A program made the translations under genes and the position numbers. The notes below the pieces were generated by a model. It was given only the letters and a program-made list of their open reading frames with translations. It was not told the origin of the DNA and did no database searches. 64,000 bases of DNA from Tritrichomonas musculus (lineage: Eukaryota; Parabasalia; Tritrichomonadida; Tritrichomonadidae): the NCBI GenBank assembly GCA_039105265.1, contig JAPFFF010000014.1, positions 3,410,001-3,474,000 of the forward strand, in the 5' to 3' direction. This document shows positions 57,813-64,000 of the stretch, in pieces (the stretch's first letter is position 1; every line of letters starts with the position of its first letter).

Positions 57813-58908
57813 ATATTTTTTGGGGAATCGTATTTTTCTACGCCACTTTTTGAAAACTTTTAAACTTTTTGAATACTTTTTTATACATTTTTTATTCAAT
57901 TTTTGCTAAATAATGCATAAATATTTAGTTCAAATGGCTTCCCGATTCATCCAGCAATTCAAGGAGCCTGATTCGGCTTCGCGCAGCCCTGTGGTGATCA
58001 CTAGTGCGTATATTCCTGAAAAATTATGTAAAAATAAAAAAAAATTATATCAAAAAAAGCAAATTGTTATAATTTTAAGAGAAAATTTAAATTTACTATT
58101 TTTTTGGTTAATTTTCTTAACAGAGTAAGTTAAATTTCACCTTATGATGGCGGTTTTTTACTTTCCATGAATACCTATTCATGGATAGAAAAACCATTCA
58201 AAAAGTGGCGTAGAAAAAAACGATTGTCCATATTTTTTGCCCCCAATCTCTTTTGACCCCAACGGTTAAGGTCAATATTGACCCTGTATCGTACTTCAGA
58301 AAAAATCGGCGAGAACTTTTTTGCACTTTTGTGAAAAATAACATGAGTGCAAAAAAGTTCAAAAGTCCGAGGATATCAAATTCAGAATAATATCTATGAC
58401 CAGCATAAGAAAAAACAAAGATAAAAATCAAAAAATAGCTTTAGAATCGAAATACCTTCATTTGAAACTCTTTATTTTTTTTTCAATTCTTTATATTTAA
58501 TTATCAGAATTTTTGACAACTATATTCAAATTTTGAATGTCTTATCAAAACATTGAGATCAAAAAGTTATGTGATGGCCACTTTATCTTAACGATGTCCA
58601 CTTTTTCTTGATACTCTAATCAATAATATTATAGATATCTCTTTATAAAAAGTATATATAAGATTTTCTTCACATATTCGTGCCTATGATGTTATAAATA
58701 GCAATAAATGTTTACGAATCTTTTCAAAATTATACAATTAGCATTATTTGTAAAAAAATAAAATATAGCGAAAAAAGCGTGAGTAGCTCATGGTATTTTT
58801 CACAAAAGTGCAAAAAAGTTCTCGCCGATTTTTTCTGAAGTACGATACAGGGTCAATATTGACCTTAACCGTTGGGGTCAAAAGAGAATGGGGGCAAAAA
58901 ATATCTCC
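57810..58908. mobile_element. Foldback-type element, about 680 bp, interrupted by a MITE
   Basis: Left arm 58230-58347 and right arm 58787-58904 are 118-bp inverted copies with two mismatches. The outer end GAGATATTTTTT of the left arm lies at 57810-57821, separated by the inserted MITE; the right arm ends AAAAAATATCTC. The left end abuts the poly-A run and the right end is followed by a poly-A run, so it may have inserted in a homopolymer. The interior (58348-58786) has no gene. Confidence 0.7.
57813..58238. mobile_element. MITE (57822-58229) with 9-bp target duplication, nested
   Basis: The ends GGGGAATCG...CTACGCCACTTTTTGAA and, in reverse from the right, GGACAATCG...CTACGCCACTTTTTGAA form terminal repeats of about 32 bp. 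The duplicated target ATATTTTTT occurs at 57813-57821 and 58230-58238. Joining the flanks rebuilds the outer element's arm (GAGATATTTTTTGCCCCC), as seen uninterrupted on the right. The 9-bp duplication suggests Mutator-type transposase. Confidence 0.75.
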
Positions 58909-59224
58909 AAAAAAAAAAAAAAAAAAACATGAAAAAGGTGAAAAGTAACCCTTTGGACCTTGGACAATTTTTGTAAAGACTTTCACTTCACGGTTTCGCT
59001 ACTATAATTAGCTTTTTTATTGGTTTATATTTTACTTTGAACAAATAAATTAGTAAAAAGTGAATGCTTTTTCATATATTTATTTTATTTTCTGAAAAAC
59101 CGTATTTTGACTTAATATAAACTATAGAATTTGACTATTCAAATTTCGTATTGAAAAAATCTATTAAACCTTTTTTTTTTTTTTATTTTATTATTCTATC
59201 AATTTTACACTGAATTATTTTATG

Positions 59225-59744
59225 ATCTAGGCTTTTGTTTCCAGTGAACTGAGTGTCCATTTTCGACTTTTTGTAAAAAGCTGTCACTTTTTGAGGACAT
59301 AAAACTGCTTTTTTATTTAGTATTTATTTCAAAGATTTGTGTTGAAATATCCAAATAATATTTTATTGGATACTTTATTTTTACTTTAATAAACTCATTA
59401 ATATAAGAAAAAAAGCAATAATAAATGTCTTAAACTCTATTCTCAATTTTTAAAAAACCTCTCAAATATGAATTTAAAACTTTTCAAATTCACTAAGAAT
59501 GAAATTCACCAAGAAGATCAACATTTGAAATAAAATTCAATGTTTATTTGGAGCGATATAATTGGTCAAACGAAATATACATTCAAAATTATCAATGAAA
59601 ATTGAAAGGTGTATCCAAGATTGAATTAAAGTGCCCATTAGGGCGATTTTGGATCCTCAAATTCTCTCAAAAAATAACGAACAAAAATGAGTATCCATTG
59701 GATCCTTTTTGAATGCAAACTCGTTTGGACACAAAAGCCTAGAT
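59225..59744. repeat. 14-bp inverted repeat pair, possible old element
   Basis: ATCTAGGCTTTTGT at 59225-59238 is repeated in reverse at 59731-59744, and the similarity continues weakly inward (TCCA). No target duplication is seen, so mobility is unproven. Confidence 0.35.
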
Positions 59745-59970
59745 TGAGGGGAATTAATTATAACGTATTTTTTCTTCAGAATTTTATAAAATAAAAATAA
59801 AATTACCCCCGGCGAGCGATTCAGATTAATAAGAAAATATGTATATATACATGTTGAATATAATAATGAAAAATACATTTATAATATAGCATTATATATC
59901 GTAATGTAAATGGCATTATAAATTATGTCATATTCAAATAAAATAATGCAAGTCAATAAAAACAAAAAAA

Positions 59971-60082
59971 ATAAAGTGTTTGCAAAAAAGATAATCCACC
60001 TCTTATAAAAAGTTTAACTTTTTGAAAACATTTCAATGAAAATTCGTTGCTAAGTGGATTATCGTTTTTGAAACCACTTTAT
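59971..60082. mobile_element. 112-bp MITE with 29-bp terminal repeats
   Basis: The 29-bp ends (59971-59999 and 60054-60082) agree at 26 positions, with the inner ten, GATAATCCAC/GTGGATTATC, perfect. TA lies at both borders, fitting Tc1/mariner target choice. The 54-bp centre is non-coding. Confidence 0.6.
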
Positions 60083-60195
60083 GTTTTTTAAATTCATTAG
60101 ATTTTGAGGTTAATCATATCAAAGGGAGAACTTAAGTGTCTCAATTATTTTTAAATATAAATATATAAATAAAAATTAAATAGAAAGATTATTTT

Positions 60196-63100
60196 TTATA
60201 CATTTTGATCAATAACATCGGAATATTCAGCAATATGAGTTAGGCAGTCATGGCATACAGCCTCACCCCCAGATTTTTGAATACAATCATTGCAGAAATA
60301 AGCACCGCACGAGTTGCAAGCAATGAATTTTTTACGAGGATTTTGATCATTTTTCTTTCCGCATCCAGCGCATTCTAAAACCGCTGATTCAGCCACCAAT
60401 GGCTTATGAGTTTCTCTTGCAGTCAATAAATAAGTAATTTTTTCAGGTTCATTATTATTATCGATATGTTTTTCACACAAAGCATATAAACCGCTTCCAT
60501 TTGATACAACTTGAACATACACAACATCCAAATCATTCTTTACCAAATCATTTTGTAAAGTTGAAGAATTATTATTAATATTATCATTATCATTCAGTAA
60601 TTTATTTTGATTAACATCAATAACCAATTTACTGTCCAAATGAATGATTTTCTTTATACAAAGAATCTTCAATTTTGGATCGATTGTCCAAAGGACAACC
60701 AAACCGTTTTTATGACCAGTGGCCAAATAAATTGAGGTGTCATTCAAACTAATTGAAGAAGACAAAATTTTACAAAATTCTTGATGATCATTTTTAGGAG
60801 CAATTTTATATTTAGGCAAAGTATCAATTGTATTTATTGAAGCTATTTTTGTTCCATTTATTGTGAACACTTCGATTTGGTAATCTTGGACTGCAAAGAT
60901 TGACTGATACGAGTCGTTTATCATAACTTTATTTACGGGTGTTGAACAAGGAATTGTTCGAATAAAAGTTCCATTAATTTGAAAGCAGAAAATGAAACGA
61001 TCAATAACTTCACAAACCAAAAACAAATGAGAAGAAGCAGTCACACAAGTTGCCTTTAAAGAAACAAAGTTTGCTTCAGTTTCTGGCAAATAACAAATAG
61101 ACAAATGCTTAAAGTAAGAAATCTTTGTTTCAAGTTCACAAATTGCACGATAAACGAAAATTGTTCCGGATTCAAAAACAATGCAAAAGAAGAACTGATC
61201 AACCGAAAAAGAACAGCAATGAAATTGGCTCGTGTCAAGTTCATCATCATCGCCATAATTAATTATCTTATGATGACTGACGTCTTCGAAGATCGACATG
61301 CAACTTTTGACAACCAAAGTTCCATTCGATTTCACCAATGTCAGTGAATTCATGTTATCTTTTTCATTCTGATAATCGTGCCTGACGACATTTGAATGAA
61401 TTCGTTGGAATGAAATCGAATCCGTTTCGGTTAATAAAGGCCATCTTGAAAAGATTAACGTGTTCTTACTTGGATGCTCTTCGTAGAAAAGTTGAGTTGG
61501 AACTTGGCCAAAATTCATCATTAAACTTTGGAAGGCATGATCGTCGATGAATTGCGGTCTTATTCCATAAGTTGAAGGATAAAACAAGTTTTCTTTATCA
61601 ATAGCATTTTGGCCACGACTATAAACGCCAAAGATCAAATCAATCCACTTTTCTAAATGAGGAGTATCATCCAATTTTTTACGATGTTCCCAAACAAATT
61701 GAATCCAGTTGTTTACATCTGAATTACTGGACGGCAAGTCGCAATCATTGATGGTTTGTCCTCGCATTCGTTTCGGAAATGGAATTTTATTCACGTTGAG
61801 ATATATTTCTGGTAACATGAACAATTCAGGAATCAACTCTTCAACGTTATGATTACTCTTGGATGACGCCGATTGATATTCGTTGTCAATGTCAAAAAAG
61901 AGACGATCAGCCTTGTCAAATCCATTTTGTAAATCCATTGAAAAGTTGGTGAACGGTTGAACTCGAACCATAAATCGCATCACAATAGCAGGCGATGAAT
62001 ACAAAGAGCCATAGAAATGTGAGTCTGGAAATGAAGTCCGATACTTCTCTCTGAAATCATTCCCTCTTTGCTCATCTTGCATTCCCATTGGCTTCGAAAG
62101 ATCTCGGCCTTCTTGAATCCAAGGCATGACAAAGTATTGGCAGATGTTGGTGAAGCTTCGATCCGCGTAAAAGTTCAAGATTAAAAGATAGGCAAAACTG
62201 GAGATTCGGTTGTTGACCCATTGAATTCGGAACTTGACCAAATCTGACTTGTTTTTGACACTGTTTGTGATGTGACTTGAAAATGATAACGAAAAAATGG
62301 ATTCAGAATAAGGAAGCATTTTCATTGGACTTAAACTTTGATTCCATTCATTATCGAAATCTTCTTCCTTTGAAAAAATTAAGTATAACGAATAACCTCT
62401 TTCAAACCAGATCTCAATTGCTCGACGTTGGAAGCAAAAGATTCTTGGAATTGAAATTGTAATTTCTTCACGATCAAAAATCAAAACTAAATGGCCGAAG
62501 AAAAGTGTCGTTTTGCCATAAAAGCCGGAGAAACAAATGTCAAGAAAAACTGATCTCAAAAGTGACATTTTAGGGTCAATTAAGGTGAATTTGTTTTTCT
62601 CACCTTCAACTGTCTTTGCATAAGTAACGATCATGAAATGTTCCTTGTTTCTGATCAGGACAGATGAAATTGTGTCAGCACAAGTTATCAATGAAATGTC
62701 AACAATCGACTCTATTTGTGACTCATAATGGATGAAGAACTCAACGTATTCGTTGTGATTCATATTAAAACTATAACTTGAAAAGTTGTAATTATAATAT
62801 AAAATTCTTGGCACTTTTTCACATAAAGCGCCAAAAATATTCATGTCTAAATCTTTCTTTACTTTTTTATTGTCCTTGCTTTTGTCTTCGCGCGATTCAT
62901 TGGCTGACAAAAGCTCTTCCAATGTCGTGTAAAACCTCGGATAGATCTTGAAGTTGTCACAGTTGCACTTGGAATAATAGGGAACATACAAAGTCGGCGG
63001 TGAGAATGGATGAACAGTGGATGCTATTTGATACTGTGTTGGCTGATCTTTTGGAAGATTCGTGAGGATTTCATAATATGTCTCTTCGTTCCTTTGTGCA

Positions 63101-64000
63101 TAGAAGTTGTATCGTTTCTCAAATAAGTATCTGACATTGTCTGAAAGATCTTTTTTCTTCTGCTTCAGTTCTGCTAAGTAAATGACATCATAGTGTGACA
63201 AAACTGTCCTGATGCGGAGTTCAATGTACTTCAAGTTGAGCTCTCTGATTAGCGAGCAAGTGGACTTCTTGTAGTCACGCAGGAACTCATGGATGTCCTC
63301 AAATCCATTGATCAGGTTCGGATCATAGCCAAATGTTGAAGAGCTTAGGAAGCTGTAATTCGTGCTGTTCATGTTCATTCTAATACTATCGGTGTCAGTG
63401 GTGTCAGTGGTGCTGGCAATGCCAATCTGTGAATTTTCATTTCCATGAACTTTAGTAATGATAATATTATCTAAAAATTTATTCGAACTAGCCACATTAA
63501 CATTATCATCATCATTATTTATAGTGTTATCATTAACAATATTTTCATTAGTGTTATCATTATTATTGTTATTGTTGTTGCTATCATTAGTATCATTATC
63601 ATTAGTATTGTTGTTATTATTAACATTATTTTCATTATTGTCATTGCTTTCATTATTATTATTATTGTTGTTGTTGTTGTCAGTATTTTCATTGTTTTCT
63701 GTCTGATTTTCTTCTTTGTTGTTTGTGTTTGTGTTGGTGCTTTTGTCTGAGCTACTATTTGATGAATTATTTATGACGATGCTCGCGTTGCTGTAATTGT
63801 CATCGTTGGTGTTGTTTGTTGTGTATGTTTCATCATTTGTAGTTTCATCATTTATGTCAGTTCCATCGTCAGTTTTGTCACTGTTATCCAATGGATTTGA
63901 ACTTTTATTTACAGAAGAATCAACTGTGCTTGCTGGCTCATTTAGATGTAGATCGATGATTCCACTTATGCACTGTGTGTAGTGCAAGTAAGTTGCGCTA
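60196..64000 (-). CDS. BEACH-domain protein with WD40 repeats and C-terminal zinc finger, partial
   Basis: The frame is open to the right edge, so the N-terminus is missing; about 1267 residues are visible. The start of the visible part is Asn/Thr/Asp-rich low complexity (about 20-170). A PH-BEACH-like part precedes the BEACH domain (about 600-840). BEACH blocks are IQWVNNRISSFAYLLILNFYADRSF, QYFVMPWI, GRDLSKPMGMQ, HFYGSLYSSPAIVMRFMVRVQPF, ELIPELFMLPEIYLNVN and HLEKWIDLIFGVYSRGQNA. WD40-like strands follow (about 900-1170). The last 58 residues form a FYVE-like finger with four C-x2-C pairs (CAGC, CNSC, CNDC, CHDC). BEACH proteins organise lysosome, endosome and autophagosome traffic; BEACH-WD40-FYVE order is that of ALFY/WDFY3. 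Confidence 0.92.
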   Translation of the reverse strand, partial: SATYLHYTQCISGIIDLHLNEPASTVDSSVNKSSNPLDNSDKTDDGTDINDETTNDETYTTNNTNDDNYSNASIVINNSSNSSSDKSTNTNTNNKEENQTENNENTDNNNNNNNNNESNDNNENNVNNNNNTNDNDTNDSNNNNNNNDNTNENIVNDNTINNDDDNVNVASSNKFLDNIIITKVHGNENSQIGIASTTDTTDTDSIRMNMNSTNYSFLSSSTFGYDPNLINGFEDIHEFLRDYKKSTCSLIRELNLKYIELRIRTVLSHYDVIYLAELKQKKKDLSDNVRYLFEKRYNFYAQRNEETYYEILTNLPKDQPTQYQIASTVHPFSPPTLYVPYYSKCNCDNFKIYPRFYTTLEELLSANESREDKSKDNKKVKKDLDMNIFGALCEKVPRILYYNYNFSSYSFNMNHNEYVEFFIHYESQIESIVDISLITCADTISSVLIRNKEHFMIVTYAKTVEGEKNKFTLIDPKMSLLRSVFLDICFSGFYGKTTLFFGHLVLIFDREEITISIPRIFCFQRRAIEIWFERGYSLYLIFSKEEDFDNEWNQSLSPMKMLPYSESIFSLSFSSHITNSVKNKSDLVKFRIQWVNNRISSFAYLLILNFYADRSFTNICQYFVMPWIQEGRDLSKPMGMQDEQRGNDFREKYRTSFPDSHFYGSLYSSPAIVMRFMVRVQPFTNFSMDLQNGFDKADRLFFDIDNEYQSASSKSNHNVEELIPELFMLPEIYLNVNKIPFPKRMRGQTINDCDLPSSNSDVNNWIQFVWEHRKKLDDTPHLEKWIDLIFGVYSRGQNAIDKENLFYPSTYGIRPQFIDDHAFQSLMMNFGQVPTQLFYEEHPSKNTLIFSRWPLLTETDSISFQRIHSNVVRHDYQNEKDNMNSLTLVKSNGTLVVKSCMSIFEDVSHHKIINYGDDDELDTSQFHCCSFSVDQFFFCIVFESGTIFVYRAICELETKISYFKHLSICYLPETEANFVSLKATCVTASSHLFLVCEVIDRFIFCFQINGTFIRTIPCSTPVNKVMINDSYQSIFAVQDYQIEVFTINGTKIASINTIDTLPKYKIAPKNDHQEFCKILSSSISLNDTSIYLATGHKNGLVVLWTIDPKLKILCIKKIIHLDSKLVIDVNQNKLLNDNDNINNNSSTLQNDLVKNDLDVVYVQVVSNGSGLYALCEKHIDNNNEPEKITYLLTARETHKPLVAESAVLECAGCGKKNDQNPRKKFIACNSCGAYFCNDCIQKSGGEAVCHDCLTHIAEYSDVIDQNV

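Larger units (their letters stand above)
57555..60195. other. Repeat-rich intergenic region
   Basis: No host gene is seen. It contains a 28-base poly-A run (about 57781-57809), nested inverted-repeat elements (57810-58908), a 14-bp inverted repeat pair (59225-59238/59731-59744) and a 112-bp MITE (59971-60082). Frames of 70-80 codons here lie across repeats and are not called. Confidence 0.6.

Noticed and set aside
57913-58128. 71-residue frame with GC-rich start (MHKYLVQMASRFIQQF)
   Set aside because: It lies wholly within the 408-bp MITE and resembles no known protein.
63458-63706. Leu/Ser-rich plus-strand frame resembling a signal or membrane segment
   Set aside because: It is the complement of the Asn/Thr/Asp codon repeats of the BEACH gene.
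1-64000. CRISPR arrays, tRNA and rRNA genes
   Set aside because: The only regular array (16451-16982) is palindromic with repeated spacers and so is not CRISPR; no cloverleaf or rRNA core was recognised by eye.

Overview
The window looks like nuclear DNA of a parabasalid (trichomonad) protist, most likely a Tritrichomonas-like species. The DNA is very AT-rich. Genes are almost all single long reading frames on both strands, separated by AT-rich spacers of 0.1 to 2.5 kb. Many starts sit 6 to 20 bases after a TCA(T/C)(T/A) initiator. The gene content is typical of the group: Myb factors, tandem kinases, membrane adenylyl cyclase, Sel1 and ankyrin proteins, and BEACH proteins. Several upstream reading frames lack ATG, so the starts given here are in-frame ATGs unless stated.

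Layout. 1-3020: the 5' part of a HECT ubiquitin ligase with an AZUL zinc domain, an LSm8-like snRNA protein with a probable 25-base intron, and a protein kinase, all on the minus strand. 5.5-6.3 kb: a broken tandem ADP-ribosyltransferase-fold gene. 6.9-9.4 kb: an R2R3 Myb factor and PTPA, with a 135-bp hAT-type MITE between them. 9.9-13.4 kb: a Rab-like GTPase between a decayed and an intact copy of a microbial-type poly(ADP-ribose) glycohydrolase. 13.6-14.8 kb: a second Myb factor.

14.8-21.5 kb is a 6.7-kb gene-free island of repeats. It holds a 1.16-kb element with 14-bp terminal inverted repeats and an 8-bp target duplication, an array of nine GC-rich hairpins, a compound double hairpin, and a 3.18-kb Mutator-like element. 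That last element has 1.17-kb almost identical inverted arms and a 9-bp target duplication.

21.5-31.5 kb: an SH3 protein, a three-repeat Myb factor, an LRR/coiled-coil protein, a PP2A B''-type regulatory subunit, an ankyrin protein, an IST1-like protein and a possible COMM-domain protein. 32-34.7 kb: two small inverted-repeat elements flanking a decayed pogo-type transposase. 34.9-45.2 kb: an ABCA-like half transporter, a 1598-residue adenylyl cyclase with a PAS domain, and an ABCB-like half transporter. 46.2-57.6 kb: a Sel1 protein, a CHD-type remodeler that has lost its ATPase motifs, a small hypothetical protein, a coiled-coil protein, and a pseudokinase-kinase tandem protein. 57.6-60.2 kb: nested non-autonomous elements. 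60.2-64.0 kb: a BEACH-WD40-zinc-finger protein that runs off the right edge.

Themes rather than operons link the genes: PP2A control (PTPA and B''), ADP-ribose chemistry (one broken transferase-like gene, one intact and one dead hydrolase copy), transcription and chromatin (three Myb factors and a pseudo-CHD), and membrane signalling and traffic. The strongest novelties are the short intron, the nine-hairpin array, the long-arm Mutator-like element, the ATPase-dead CHD protein and the nested MITE. All calls come from reading the sequence alone; no searches were run.
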